Origin: Arthrobotrys musiformis
Taxonomy: Eukaryota; Ascomycota; Orbiliomycetes; Orbiliales; Orbiliaceae
Length of the DNA stretch: 64,000 bases
NCBI GenBank assembly: GCA_036971715.1
Contig: JAVHJL010000006.1
Span: forward strand, 1,984,001-2,048,000
Direction of reading: 5' to 3'
The translations under genes were made by a program, and so were the position numbers. The notes below the pieces were generated by a model. The model saw only the letters and a program-made list of their open reading frames with translations, was not told where the DNA came from and did not search any database. How positions within the stretch are numbered: the stretch's first letter is position 1; each line of letters opens with the position of its first letter. This document shows, in pieces, positions 45,644-59,369 of the stretch.

Positions 45644-47362
45644 TTTTAACTCCTTTATTTGTTTTTGACCGAAGAGACCAGCGGTTATGTGCACATTATG
45701 GTGAATTCAAGTCGTGGGGAGATTCGGGGTGGAAATTGTTGGATTTTTGGGGGGTATTTAGGATGGGAAAGAGGATGTGGATGTGGATTTATAATCTCCA
45801 ATTGGATGTTATTTTTCGATCTGATAACGAAAAAAAAAACCACACGAGGACCATATATACGATTATATTACATTCCAAAAGACGAATTCAGAAATCGCCT
45901 TCAATATTCACAAGTAAACCAATTAATTTCTAAAAAAATTTATTCACATCGTTCCAAAACCGAAGTCCTACAATTCTAATATAAAAAAAATGGTATCGAA
46001 AAACGGTACATATCTATTCGTACACTACTTCTCAACTTCAACAAACCCAACATCCATTAAACATCACCACAATCCCATAAACAAAAAGAACCCAAGTATA
46101 TCCTCCAATATAATCACATGTAATACAATTCAATTCCCTTCCAAAATTCCAGAATTTCCTAGTACAATAAATCCCTAACCTAAAAAAAAAAAAATCCTAT
46201 CCCGTAATATCCACCCATAATAACCCATCCTATTCCAAAAGGAGAAAAAAAAAGTAGAGATGTCGAATGCGCGCCCCAAAGCAAAGATATAATTCGCACC
46301 ACAAAGAAAATCCACCTCTTTTCACCCAACAAAAGAACACTTTATATTAATCTTAACAAGAGAAAAAAACGGAACAGAAAGAAGTTTAGTATAGTAATAT
46401 GGTAGTAGTAATAGTAGTAATAAGTAAGTAGTAGTAATAGTAGTAGCTATCCATAGTGTGTAGTAATAAAGAGTAATATAAAGACCTCCATTGATTGTAA
46501 CCGGAGGGGATGGGTTTATGTTGGATAAACGGAGGACTGTGGGGTTGAAAAAAGAGGTGAGAAAGAGAAGTAGAAAAAAAAGTATGAGAAGGAAATCGAG
46601 GGGAAAAGAAAGAGATCCCAAAAAGAAGAGAAGTAACCAGAATTTTGTTTAGAAAAAGGAAAAGCAATAGAGGAAAAAAACTTCTCCAAAAACCCTTCTG
46701 CATAAAGCGTCAGGAGAGGTAGATGGACAAGATGTGAACTTTTGCAAACGAAACAAAAACCATGAAAAGCACAATAAAACAGAGCCAAGTATCTAATAAA
46801 CAATCGGCGTGAAAAGTGGTTAGGCGCTATATCCATATTTCTGGAAAGCGCTCGAGTAGTACTGGGACCAAAAAGTGTATCCCTGCGAGTTATCAAAGCA
46901 AAAAAACGAAAAGCCAAAAAAGAAAAACGTCCAACGGCAGAAATCAATTTTGCAGGTAAGAGTGAATATCAAAAACAATAACGGGCATAACGCCATAAGG
47001 AAAGGACAAAACGACCCCAGAAGCATTCAAGCATAAGAAAGTTAATCTTGAAACAATAAAACTCATCAATTCGCGGCCGGTGGTGCTTGGGTAGCAGGAG
47101 GGGGCGTGACACGATGGAGCATTCCGCTTCGGTCGTTAGCCATTAAGGGAGGAAAATGATCGTAAAAATACACTCAAGAAGAAGAAGAGAGAAGGGGGAA
47201 TTCCAAAGGTGTGCCCAAGCAAGCAGGAAGAAAAGAGGAAAAACTCAAGAAAAGGAACGAAAGACAGTTCAGAATTGATGCCCAATTGGTGTAAACACGC
47301 TCATTCGCCCGAATAATGTTGCATGGATATGGATGTCGAACAAGATTGCCAGATTGATCTCC
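45644..47362. other. low-complexity intergenic region
   Basis: About 1.7 kb lie between the BOL3 start and the 3' end of the next minus-strand gene. It is strongly A-rich on the plus strand (AAAAAGAAAAG, GTAGTAATAGTAG arrays near 46395-46450). Open frames on the minus strand translate to Phe/Leu/Ser runs and are not genes. It probably includes the BOL3 promoter and a 3' UTR. Confidence 0.55.
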
Positions 47363-49758
47363 TTAGGTTTGAATGATGGGAGCACGGATGTCGAATGGAG
47401 TGGTGGCGGGGAAGCCGTAGATGTGTGCTGGGGATGGGGACCTAGATCCCTTCTGGGAACCCTGGGAGGAGGAGGATGTGGAAGGCGATACCGTAAAGCT
47501 ACGTCCACTAGCTCCATCCAATCCCTGATGAGGTGGAGATGGAGATCGGGAAGACATCTTGTAGTTCGAGGCCGCGAAGGTGTGGTTCTCATGGCCGGGT
47601 CCCTCTGGCCGGTTTGGCATGGAAGAACTAGTGGTTAACGATGGCGAAGATTTGGCAGAGCCGAACTGTGTGGGGTTTATCGTTAGCGCTAAGGTTTTCG
47701 ATATGAGCGTCGAGTCGATGGAGAACTTACAAAGCAGAAGTTCTCGAGGATTTCCTTGTACGAAGCAGACTCGACGGAGGGCTTCCTGTCGGTGCCGAGG
47801 GACTTGAGAGCATCCAATGACGCTGGCTTGAAGGTAGGGGTCGGGACTGGGGTGGCAGCAGGGGTAGTGTTATCCAGAGTAACTCGAGGGATCTGCTTGT
47901 CGCTTGCGGTGGAGAACGTCGCACTGAGCGCTGGGGAAGAGTGGGACCGAGGTAGACCGCTATTCGCAGTCAGACTATGAAAGTACGGGTTCGGTGCCAC
48001 AACCTTCTTCTCCTCAACGTTGGTCTTCAGCTTGAGACCACTTCGCTCAGGACCGAGAACAGTGGTAGCGGTAGCCATAGCTGCTGCCAAAGATGCACCA
48101 AAGTCGTATCGATTGCCAAAGGCATTCCCAGACGGATTTGCTCGACGTGCTAGGGCCTCGGGGTCGACAGCGCTGGTCTTCTTGACAGGCTTGGATGGTC
48201 GCATATCCATTTGTCGGTCAACAGCGTGAGAGAACATCTTGTACTCTGGTTGAGTCTTCAAGTCATAAGCATCAAAGGAGTCGTCGAAGATTGGCATGGA
48301 CCTTGGTCGTGGAGCAGATGGGTTGGTGCCCCTGCTGCGCGGCAATGGTCGGGAAGACGCGGACGATGATCCGGACTTTCCGTTCTGTGGAACAGGCTTC
48401 TTCTTGAAGTCGACCTGGTAGTTGATAGAGTTGTTGTTATCCCAAAATTCCTGGTCATTGCATCGGTATCTAACACAGAAGAACAAAGTCTTGTTCTCCA
48501 GATTGGCCATGTCCTCAAGCTTGATCTTGAATGTGAAGCGGTCATATCCATCCTCGGTGTGTCGGCGACGGATGTCATTAGTAAACTCGGCGGCTACCTC
48601 GGATGTAGTCTGCCAGTAGTCGAGAGTGAAGCGAGCGACGACCAACTTCTGGAAGGCAATGTTGGCTACTGCCACATGGCCGAGGAGGGACTTCTTGTCG
48701 TGGGAGAGAAGAACCTTCTCAACACGGACCACGGCAGAGCTTCTATCGGTGCGTTCCGAGAAGTTGGGTGTGGCGATCTCCCACTCAAACGGAGGCTCGT
48801 CAGACGAAGGGAAGGGATATTCGTTGTCGGTATCAATGCCTGACTCAACTGGCGAAGACCCTGCACTAACGGCTGTGGGACGCTCAGAGTGGAGGAAGTG
48901 TCGAACATGTTCGAGATGGGCGTCAAAGTGGACGACCTTGGGGTATGTTGGCGTGGAAGGCATGCTCGACGGCCTTCTCCTGAGGTTTGGGCTCTTCAAG
49001 GACGACTTGACAAGTTCACCGCTCTTCTTGCGAACCATTGGTGGTGCTATCCGATAGGCATCATCGTCTTCGTCTTCGTCCATATTCGGAGAACCCTGCT
49101 GACTCTGACTTCTCTTCGGTTCCTCTGGCTGTCGGATCATTGGAACTTGTCTGGACCCAGATCCATCGGATGTCGATCTTGCATGGCCAACAACGTGGGC
49201 CAACTTCTCGTGGATACGAGCACTTAGGATTTCCGGTGACCTCTGTTCGATGAAGACCTGTTCGGGCTTGGGGTCCATGACGGGAGATGCTGCCCTCCTC
49301 TGGGGGATACTGTTTCTGATGGCAGCCTCCAACTCCTTCACATTAACAAGCTGACGTCCACGCTTGATGCGATTGTTCTCTGTCTCATCGTCGCTAGAGT
49401 TCTGAGAGGAGTCGGGAGGGGAGATGACAACACCTGTAGACATGATTGGAACCTGTGGGGCCTGTCGAATGCTGCTTCCGGATGTCGACCTGGGAGGATG
49501 TAGTATTGGGCCACTTCCACCGGGCGGTGACATCATAAAGTGAGCTGGCTTAGCATCTGCGGGCCGTGGCCCACCAAGAGAAGAACGACGGGTCTTATTC
49601 AGATAAGACGTCGACCTGGTGGGCTGAGGCTTCGAAGGTGTGATCAGATTTATAGCAGTAGAGGGAGATGATACTTCAGAGAATGACGAAGACCGACTGC
49701 TCGTCCGGGACTGAGAGTGGGATGCATTGGGAGAAGGGCTGGGGGGAGTGTAAGGCAT
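47363..49758 (-). CDS. PP1 regulatory subunit with CBM21 domain (Gac1/Pig-like)
   Basis: This protein probably targets type-1 protein phosphatase to glycogen, as yeast Gac1, Pig1, Pig2 and Gip2 do. Two exons (49758-47731 and 47665-47363) give 776 residues. Long Ser/Pro-rich disordered regions flank a PP1-docking RVxF-type motif in YPKVVHFDAHLEHVRHF (about residues 275-292) and a CBM21 domain (about 335-450). That domain is seen in VRVEKVLLSHDKKSLLGHVA, DGYDRFTFKI and FFCVRYRCNDQEFWDNNN. The 65-nt intron has GTAAGT and CACACAG borders. A strong-looking acceptor lies just before the chosen ATG (49767 on the minus strand), so an upstream exon, coding or not, is likely. Confidence 0.88.
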
Positions 49759-50336
49759 CCGACCGACTGTTACAGCGGAAAGGAAGGATAGTGGTTGATG
49801 GTTAATGCAACAAGAAGTCGTCTATAAAAGACTTTCTTGTTCTGTTTTTTGATCCCTTTAGATGAGGAGGAAGAGGGGAGCAATGGGATGATAAGTGGAT
49901 GTGTGCAGAAGGACTGATCAACTGCAGATTCCAATGGCCTATCGGTCGGTTGATTTCCAGACAGATAAACAGGAGCAAAAACAGATCGTTCCGGGAAACG
50001 GTCTTGCTTTTGGCTTAGAGTTCAAGGAGAAGGAGATAAGAGATGGTGATGTGGTGATGATTTGAGAGATGTCGAGTTCTTCGAGAGTGGAAAGTCAATC
50101 CAAGGATGCCGAAATCGAAAATGCAACAATGCTGTTTAGAAAGTAAAAAGAACTGAAGCAGAAAGAAGAATCCTATCGTCGCACAGCCCGTATTAGTCAA
50201 CAACCCGTCGTCTTCGTCGTCTTCTTCCTCTCTTTCTCCTCAATGAAAGGATCTTGAGTTTTTATTAATAATTTCAACAAAAGAATAGCAAGCTAGGAAA
50301 GAAAGAAAAAAAGTTTTTGATGCAAGATAAGAAGAA

Positions 50337-50368
50337 GAAAAGAAAAGAAAAGAAAAGAAAAGAAAAGA
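50337..50368 (+). repeat. (AAAAG)n microsatellite
   Basis: About six copies of AAAAG lie upstream of the CBM21 gene. On that gene's strand it is a C/T-rich tract. Confidence 0.85.
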
Positions 50369-51095
50369 GTGCATGAGGATGGGAGGCAAATGGTGCAGCC
50401 TATGACCACACCACACACCACTCGACCACACTACGACACCACCACCCTACGAACCCGAGTTAAGTTCGTGCCCCGTCTGTTGAGGACCCGACCGACCGAC
50501 ATGTATAGACCGACAGGCCAACGTCAACCCAGAAATAAATATCTTTCCGGACAGCCCGCTGGTAAGTGGCAGAAACAGGCGAAACGGAACTGCAGAGCGC
50601 TTCGCCTTCGGGGTCATACAGCTTCGCTTGGGCAGGGACTTGGGACTTGGACTTGGGATTTGGGACAGGGACTCGACTGGACATTTGGGTCCCAACCGGC
50701 CTATCACAACACAATTCTCCGCCGCCCAGAGCCGTTGGTTCAGCCAGCCAGCAGCCAGACTCAGCCTGGTCTGGCCGGCGCTCCTCTCGAGAAGGATGGA
50801 TGGATACGAGAATCAATGGCATCAAAGAGACATTGATCGTAAGAAAATAATGCAAGGAGATAAACAGCAAGAACAGAAGCGTCAGACCAGCCGCTTTTCC
50901 CGTAAAGCGTGTTACGGAGCACCAGACGAAAAACAAAAATCAAATCAAGATAGATGATTTTGATTTTCGTCCAGAGGCTAGAGAACGAGTCCAAGAAAAA
51001 CAAAAAGGTTGTTCTTACAGCAGCACAGACTAGACAAAGGAACTCGAATGCAGAGAGACGATGCAGAGATAGAGAATGGAGAATAGGGAGTCGAG

Positions 51096-51119
51096 CACAG
51101 AGAGAGAGAGAGAGAGAGA
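51096..51119 (+). repeat. (GA)n microsatellite
   Basis: An uninterrupted GA run of about ten or more copies follows CACA at about 51098. The neighbouring sequence is also purine-rich. Confidence 0.75.
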
Positions 51120-52137
51120 AGGAGAAGAGAAAAAAAGAGGTCACAGATCACAATTCTCCGTCAGTTATGCTCATCCCTAAACACCAGCATGTAGCGCCAT
51201 GCCATGGTCTATCAAGGCAGCGGATTGCAATGCAATGGCCATGGGGGTCACATGTAATGTAATGTCTCGTCTCGTAGACTACACAGTAGGTTTCGTTCAA
51301 CATGCCGTGGAACATCGAAAGGTGTATCCATAAGGAAAGCGTAAGAAAACGGAAACCCGTACGCAGAAATGTTTAAGGAAAACGCCGAAGCCTTCTTTTG
51401 TTTTTCATACTAACCCTTTAAAATGATAATCACGAGTGCAATGCAATGATGAATCTCAAAACGATTTATGTCTGTGTCTGTGTCGCGGGAGGTGAGGAAA
51501 CAAGGCGGTTGAACAGAAAAAAACGCGAGGAAGGCGTTCGAGGGAGATGGATGGATGGTTATTCGGAATTCGACGCTGACGAAACCGATATATGGATTTT
51601 ATGTGAATTCTCTGCAAGAAAACTGAATTCCTCAGAGATTGTCGAAAAGGCGTGTTAGGTAAAGTATTCAAGTATTCGTCGAGGTGACCCTTAAAAACAA
51701 AGAAGAAGAAAAAACTATTGTATGTATACTCGTAAACCAATATGCCCAACTGTCGAAAAAAAAAAAGTGGTGATGATGGATATGGTGTTGAGGTGTTATA
51801 GGAAAAGGGCGGAAAGGGTGGAGGGGGGATGGATGGTTAATAATAGTCGTAAGAGGGTCGTCAAGCCTCACTATGGAAGTGTCGAATGGGAAGAAGAGGA
51901 GGGAAAAGAGAGGAGGGAAAAGAGGGAAGGGAAGGAAAAGGAAGGATATGGCGAGGGTTAAAAGTTTATTATCAGACGAAGAGATATTGTCTGTTGTATG
52001 TATGAGCAGTGCATGCTCTGTGCATACTCTGCGGTGGTGGTGGTATAACAAGCAAATTCAAGTTCAAGGTGGCGGATTGGGAAGGGAAATTTTGATACCA
52101 GAACAGCAATCGAACAAGAACGGACAAGAAAAGAAAT

Positions 52138-52164
52138 AAAGAAAAGAAAAGAAAAGAAAAGAAA
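52138..52164 (+). repeat. (AAAAG)n microsatellite
   Basis: About five copies of the same pentamer as at 50337 and 56870. Confidence 0.85.
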
Positions 52165-52226
52165 CGAGGAAAAAGAAAAAAGAAAGGAAGGGTTGTATGT
52201 AGTATAACTATTACGAATAACAAAAG

Positions 52227-52303
52227 AGACAGACAGACAGACAGACGCTGATAGAGACCGAGACTCACCTTTCTCTTTCTCGCTGGCTGGCTGGCTGGCT
52301 GGC
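52227..52303 (+). repeat. (GACA)n and (CTGG)n tetranucleotide runs
   Basis: About five copies of GACA (52227-52246) and about five of CTGG (52282-52303) flank a good minus-strand splice donor, AAAG then GTGAGT, at 52268. Confidence 0.8.
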
Positions 52304-52634
52304 TCGCTGCACTGGCTAGCTGGGGTGAGGATCAGGATCGAACGGGATAAGGCGGTGAGAAGTGGGCGGGTGGTGCTCTGTGGTGTGGGTCGCCGCTCCA
52401 CTCTGTCCTCGGAGTAGTATGTAAGAAGGTCTGTATGTATGTGTGTGTATGGATTGTCGCCCTCGCTCGCTCGCTCTCGCATCAACGTTTGGAATTATGG
52501 TGCAGTTCAGTTGCAGACAGACAGATCAGGACATACAGAGTACAGTCAATCCAAGGGAGTGCAGTGGAGCCTGCAATTGGACGCACATACACTTTTTTAT
52601 AAGGAGAGCAGGAGTGATGGATGGATGGGATGCT

Positions 52635-52663
52635 GCCCATGCCCATGCCCATGCCATGCCATG
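52635..52663 (+). repeat. CATGCC tandem repeat
   Basis: Repeated CCCATG and CCATG units, with GTATGTATG following at about 52674. Confidence 0.75.
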
Positions 52664-55600
52664 CTATTAATCGTATGTATGTATGCTCAGGTCCAGCATG
52701 GGGCAACCAGATACCACACCGAGGGGGGGTCAATTGTCAACGACATGCTAAACCAACAGCTCGAGCATGATGGCAGGTACAAATTCGGCATAGGGAAAAA
52801 ATGATGGAGGGTGGATGGGGGTTAGAAAATGTCCTGCACGGTGATGGATGGCAGGGATATCAAAGCCTGCTGCGGGCTTCTGGTTGGTCGAATAGGCTAA
52901 CTGGAACGAGGCCCCAAAGGAAAAAGTAACGTCGATGGTATGGAAGCTTAAGTTCTAGTTCACAAGTTCGCATATTAAACCAGACAAGCGTCCATGGTTC
53001 CGATACATGTGCATTGTAGCAAGTACGGAGTAGGCTGATTCGTGAAGGAAAAAGGAAAGGCCTTGATGCCATGCTTCGATACTATAAAGACACGTCTGTG
53101 TACATACATATTTACAATCTACATACATATTGACGGACAAATTGGAAATCTTCTTGATCCAGCTAGATGCATTTGGCTTCACTTGACAGGTCCGGGGCGA
53201 AGCTACTGTCACTGCAGCCGGCCCATCCTCCCAATTGCCTTCGCTTCGATCCAAGTTTTTTCGTTCGTGCTCGGTGCTCAGATCAGGACCGCGGACCTAA
53301 AACGAACACCATCAAACAATCTCACCACCTTTTTTTTTTTTTTCTGGGTCTCTTCGTTTATAATTTCTTTTGCCAAAGCCTTATCAAAAACCGTGCTAAC
53401 TACTAGTGGTGCTGTGTGTGCCAAATTCCAAGGCACTGACTGGTAGCTAATAATAATACATTCAACCAGAAAGTAAAAATTTTTTCTGGACGGTCTTGAG
53501 ATATTGAGCTCTAAATTTTTTTTTCGTTTTCACAAACCTCGAGAAACCCCCATTTGCGAAATCGCGACTGCCTTGTAACAGGGTCAATTATGATTACCAG
53601 ATGCGAAGGAAGGGTCGAAAAGGGAAGGGGAGACAACCAAGAAGGAAAAGAAGAAAAGAAAAAAAAAGTAAAAGGGAGTACATCCCACGCGCGGCTCCTA
53701 GTTCCGGCGATTTCGATCGATACGCCATAATTTCCATAATTTCCTGGCCAGTAGATTCATTAAATGTTCCGACTTGGAGAGGCAATTACGCATCATAGAA
53801 TGTTGGTTTTGATGGCAACCGAGATGTTTTGGGCTCTCTCTCTTCTCGAGATTACAGAAATACACCAGTCAATCTCACCTACTACTTCCAGCATTTTTAC
53901 ACATTTCATGGCAAATGAAAATTGAGGCAAAGAGAGGGAACAAAAAAACGTTCGAGGAATATATTATCAATTGTAAACTCCCAACAAGGGGGCTTTTTTA
54001 CGATCCAACCAGAACCGGAGCTCGACGGCCACGGAGATCCGAAAAAGAAGCTAGGCGACGGACGGGAAGGAAGGGCATTTCAACTAAAAGAAACAGCATT
54101 CCCCTCGGATTGCCGTAGAAAGCCCTAAACTATGTTTTAGTGTTTTACTCAGGAGTTAGAAGAAGCGTCTAGGAACGAACAGGCGAGAGAGAGAGAGGAA
54201 ATATCAATTCGCTTCGCAAGTACCGATACACCTCTGGCATGACAATCACTCTAACTGAAGTCGTTGCACTATTTTGGAGGGGCACGCTATCTTAGCTTCC
54301 CAAAAACTACATCCCACCCCCCCTCGACACCATCAAGAGCATGGGGGTCCCGGTCAAGCGTCAACCTTTCGAACAGGCGACATTTGAACGATGATCGACG
54401 TGCCAGAGGGTGGGGCCCGAGCACCCCATCCCGTCAACCAAAGTTTTAACGACGACCAGCTTCCTCAGCCAGGAGGCGGGAGAGATGACAGTATCGGATC
54501 TCCAATGGATGATAGCTTCCTGCCTATCAAACGAAGAAAAAAAAGACCGTGCACCGCATTACGAGATTGCAGCATTTCGATCTTTCAGTGTATGTTAGAA
54601 AAGCACGGTTTCGTCGACAACAGCATTCGCAATCGGTGACAAAGAATGCATTGGATTTGGATGCACCTCCGCCATTCTTTCTATATCTGCTCTGTCCATA
54701 TGATTGTCACATTACAAAATATGTCAAATATTATTTTGTTTAACTCCCCGCAAGGTTGTTTTTTTCTCTTTCTTTCCAAATACCCCCCGTGCTTTTTTAG
54801 TTTCCTTAAACTGATAATGATGCGCGAGGATATGAAGTTAAGAGACCCCGTCTTGAAGAGTTCCATGAAAGAGTTTCATCTTCACTTCGCGTGCATCGAA
54901 CCGCACTGACCAAATCGAACAATTGAAAATCGGCCGACCTTGCAATTCCGTTTCTTGGTGTTTCGACTTGGGGGGGGCGGGCTTCCCAACAGAAAGAAAT
55001 CCCGAGCGAAATCTACTAAGACATTAAACGGAAGCTCCTGGGGGCGTCTCGAAAGCCAAGTCTCGCGAACCCATGAAAAAATTTTCTTAGTGAAAAAGCA
55101 AATATCCACTATAACAGTTGCACATATCCCATTGTGCAACAAGCAGCATGTCCATGTCTGCATGCATGCATGTAACGGCGCGATTGCACTCTGGCAGCGT
55201 GCGGTGGCTTAGGTAACCAATTAGATTGCCTAGATAAGATCAAGGCCGTGGCGCCCGCCCCATGTTAAAAATGGTGAGCACCGCTTGGCAGGCCGAAACG
55301 CCTCAAATCGTGGTTCGTTGGAATGGCTTGGCGGTTAATACGGTCTGGAAGCATTCTGTAAAGTGGGCACCGCACGAACCTTCAGGAATGAAGTTATTCC
55401 CGTCAGTTTTTGTTTTCTCGTGTGCAAAAAGATCAATTGAAGAACGTCATTTTTCATGTACGTCCCAAATTGTCCATGCTCGAATCGAGTTCCTGGGACG
55501 AACTTTTTGGTTTTTGAGACTCTGCAGAAATCCTTTTCGAACACAGGGGGAAATCCCTTCCCAGGACTCAGCTGACCTTGTCAAAGCTCGCATAGAGAAA

Positions 55601-55908
55601 CCCGTGGTGTTCCACGCCCAGGCCCATGCGGCGGCGCAGAGAACCTTCATTTGGCGGGTTTTCCCCCCTCGTCAGAATAACCCCGGAAATCTTGATTGTA
55701 ACCGAGAGGCCTGTCAAAATATACGTCATCGTTTGCTCTTCCAATGAGAGAAGCCACAGCGAATGCATCGGTATATTTAGGCGAAATCGGGATTTTTATA
55801 TCGCACGAAAAGAAAAACGGGGAGGAAGGAAAAGAGGAAGGAAGGGAACGAAGCATTATGACATGATGTTCACAAACAATTTGCACATCTGCTTGCGTGT
55901 ATGATTGT

Positions 55909-55928
55909 GGTGTTGGATATCCAACACC
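55909..55928. repeat. 20-bp perfect palindrome
   Basis: GGTGTTGGATATCCAACACC is its own reverse complement over all 20 positions. About 0.06 such sites are expected by chance in 64 kb of random sequence. No gene lies within several kb. Confidence 0.85.
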
Positions 55929-56869
55929 GAGCGAATAACCACCCAACTATCTCAGTCTACATATGCACAGGCGGTCTTGGTGTGCCACTATTCTGGGCCA
56001 AGTAAGCTAAATGCAACTTCGAAGAGGGGTTCGGGAATTCCAGCTGAAGCTTTTTGTCTCGATTGCCACCCTCAACGTTTTTAGGTGTGTGTGGTGTGTG
56101 TGTTCCTCATCAATCATTATTCTAAAAAGGGCCAGTGCTTCAATCAATTAACGACATTCTCTCTAGACAGTTGTCAGACAAAAAAAAAATCCTATCGGGT
56201 GCATCCAACTCCCGTAGCTAAAAGCGGGGAGGGGCTTGGGGAATAACAGGTTTTGGAATACGCGCAAGCCTGCTAATACATACATACATCAATGCTTAAC
56301 ATTCGCCTAGGAAGGAATTAATCGAATCGGCAATGGCAAAAAGGTGGTGTGCAGCTCCAACCTCTACTGTATTTCGAATATAGCATCCTTTCAAATACCA
56401 TGCAGCTCACCAAGCATCTAGGGCTTCAGGTAGCGGTACGGCGAGCGGCAAAGCCAGACCCGTCCCTTCGAGTTAACGATAAGACGCGGATCGACTGGCA
56501 AAGACGGGTGTGGGATACAGGGCCCAGATGCAACCCGTTCTTCTCCTCCCGTCAAAGCTGGGGATCCTGCACATCATGATGCTAGTATGTGCTCAGGATG
56601 AGGGTTAAAGGGACTGGCCCCGCCCGGCGACCCTCACCCTCGTTCCCCTCAGGGTCCTATTTTCTCGAAATTCGAAAATCGCAGCATCCGCTTTTGCCAC
56701 TGGTCGAGCTTGTAACGGAGTGCGGATGTGTCAACTCGCGACCTGGTGGCGGGTCGATCAATGGATTCAATTGATTGGGTCCTCTTTGAAACCTCAAGAT
56801 GCGTGATGATGTTGGATTGCAACTATCACACAATCCTATGGCCCGCCTTTCTAAAAAAGAATCAAATAA

Positions 56870-56900
56870 GAAAAGAAAAGAAAAGAAAAGAAAAGAAAAG
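56870..56900 (+). repeat. (AAAAG)n microsatellite
   Basis: About six copies; the third long AAAAG array in this gene-free right end. Confidence 0.85.
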
Positions 56901-59345
56901 GCTTCAAGGGAATATATGCACGCTCTCCGAAACAACTGTACAACATTCAACATGAAGATTTAACGAATCCTATGCATCTACGGCAAACCCCATTTGAGAT
57001 CCGAGGCCAGGGACTGACGCATACCAGCATGAAAAAAGTCCAGATTCTTGGAATATCTCTCCACCTCCTCCTCCTCCTCTTACCCTTTCCGCAACTAATA
57101 CCCTCGTTTAGAATCCACATATACATACATGAATTCTCAATTTTTCAATCGATCTCATACGCTCGTTGGCAAGTAAGCTTAAATCTGCTTTGTTTTCATT
57201 GCATTGCATGAGCGAGGAATTCTCCATAACTGAAAAAAGACATCATACGATAAACCCCTCTTTTACCCCTCCTCCTCCACCGACAGCGTAGGAGGAATGA
57301 TGAGTTATGTTATGAGATTTATCAATCATTCCCCTCACATTTGCCCTCACCCCTCAATTGATGATTGCGATAGGCCTTTTTTTGTGATGCTGCACCGCCA
57401 GCCCCTCCGTGGACTCCGTTATATTCAGACCCTCATAATAAAAAATAACACCACACAAAAATCAAAAAATTTAAAGGTCTCAAATTTTCACATGTGAAAT
57501 AACCACCCAATGAAACGGGTTCCTACTAGGCTGCGAGCCAAGCATCTGTGCATACTGGTGGCTTGCTGCAGTGTCAAGGGAAAACCGGTACGGTCGGGAA
57601 ATGGCCTCGTTTTGTTTTTCTTAGAAAGAGTTGTAAGCTCTATAGCTCCAGGCCAAAAAAACAGCTATAGCTTTTTTTGTCCCGGGGGAGGAAAAGGTGT
57701 AGGGATAGCTGGCAATGGCAAGTGCCATAATATCAAACATCTCCACTCGGGTACACCAGATTCTCAAACACATTGGTGCAAGTTCATCTTAGCTTCGAGT
57801 TTTAGCTTCAACTCCAGCTCGTCTCTCCAGAGTCTTACCATTCCCTTTCTCCAGAACTCCACTTTTTTTTTTTTTTTAACTCCAGTTAAGAATCTTTGGG
57901 GAAATTCTGTTGGATATCTTTTTAGAGCTTTTTCGTCTAACTTGCATTTAATTCCGAGCTAGTACAAGTTCAATACGGGGATGGATATGAAAGAGGACGG
58001 AGTATGCCTATGTGCTGTGTACACGTACATACACTCCGACCACTCAAAAACACCTCGTATCATAAATATCTCCGCCTTCAAAACTTCTTTTATATCAGCC
58101 TTTTTTAAAAATGCATTATCCGCTCTAAGCCCGATACGTAAAATATCCAATTGGCAAAATTAATTTGATGCTCTTTTCCCCCTCACTAGTACTTTTCAAT
58201 TGAATAACTTTGTGTAAAAGAGAACAGCCCCGCTTTTTTTGGTCGTTCAGCCCGAAGGTCTTTGATTCGATGGGATGTAACAACTCGATTATTCACTCAA
58301 CTTGCATCCACCTATGCCGCATCGTGATATCAATTACGAGATCTGGAGAAAGGGTATCCGGAGGAGGGGGGGCCCAGAGTCTGTTGCACCGAGATTAAGC
58401 TCAGACCAGGTACAGGTTGCAGCGGCTTCGTTCCCGCTGGCTCGTTCGGAGCGGGGAAGCAGGCTTCGAACGGGAACGAATTGGAATATAGATCTCGAGC
58501 ATCAAAGAGAAAAAAAAATAAAAACATCAAAAAGAAAAAAAAGGACTAAGCTGGAGTAAGGTAAAATAAGATTTACGATTTCTAATCGCGGCTTTAAGCT
58601 TCATCTACATAATGTACTCACGTCGAATAGAAAATAGGTATTTTCAGCAAGACCGAGAAAATCTGCAAGGCCAGCAGAGCTTGCGCGAAGCTAGTGTACC
58701 TCTACGATACGTACCCCTAGCGATTATCCGAAATTGATATAAAAAAAAAATATTCCGAGGCAAGTAGTAAGAGTAGTATAAGTGTGTTCTGAAACCAAAC
58801 TAAAAGAGCAGAGGTTAGACTACTTTAAGTTGTGATATTACATTGTTGGTAGGTAGATGCATCGATATATCGAATCGAATGACGTTTCGTAACACTTTCT
58901 ACATTACATCTCAGACCATACAAGCGGTGCCAGTTAGATGGCCATACTTGTTCTTACTGGGGTTCAAGATCCTAGGAAGCAACGAAGAAAAGGACCCATA
59001 TCTCGACTGTGGCGCCAATAGGGTGTTGCTATTGATATCAACCGCATTTTTCGGCATATAAAAATGAATTCACCGTAGTATGTAGTCAACCCCTCAAACC
59101 ATGTAAGGATATGTACGCCCCTCCCCCTTCGGACGAAAAATTTCAAAGAAACGTAGAGGCGACACGTTGATGAAAATTGATATGATATCTGGGGTTCAAT
59201 ATTATGTTTTTTTCGGTTGCACATACTCTGGTACTTACAAGACAGGCATACTTACATGGCTGGTTGGTGTTATCGGGGTAATCAAGCGGCATAGTATTAC
59301 CACTTATCGACTGATATTAAGTGATATTTCTTTTTTCCTCTGTTC

Positions 59346-59369
59346 TTTTTTTTTTTTTTTTTTTTTTTT
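59346..59369 (+). repeat. poly(T) run of 24
   Basis: Twenty-four consecutive T. No flanking duplication or coding sequence suggests a retrocopy. Confidence 0.85.

Noticed and set aside
46322..46947. overlapping minus-strand open frames rich in Phe, Leu and Ser
   Set aside because: They are low-complexity translations of A-rich DNA, open in more than one frame at once.
55262..55747. 161-residue open frame
   Set aside because: It has no recognisable motif, biased composition or splice context, and overlapping minus-strand frames are equally open.
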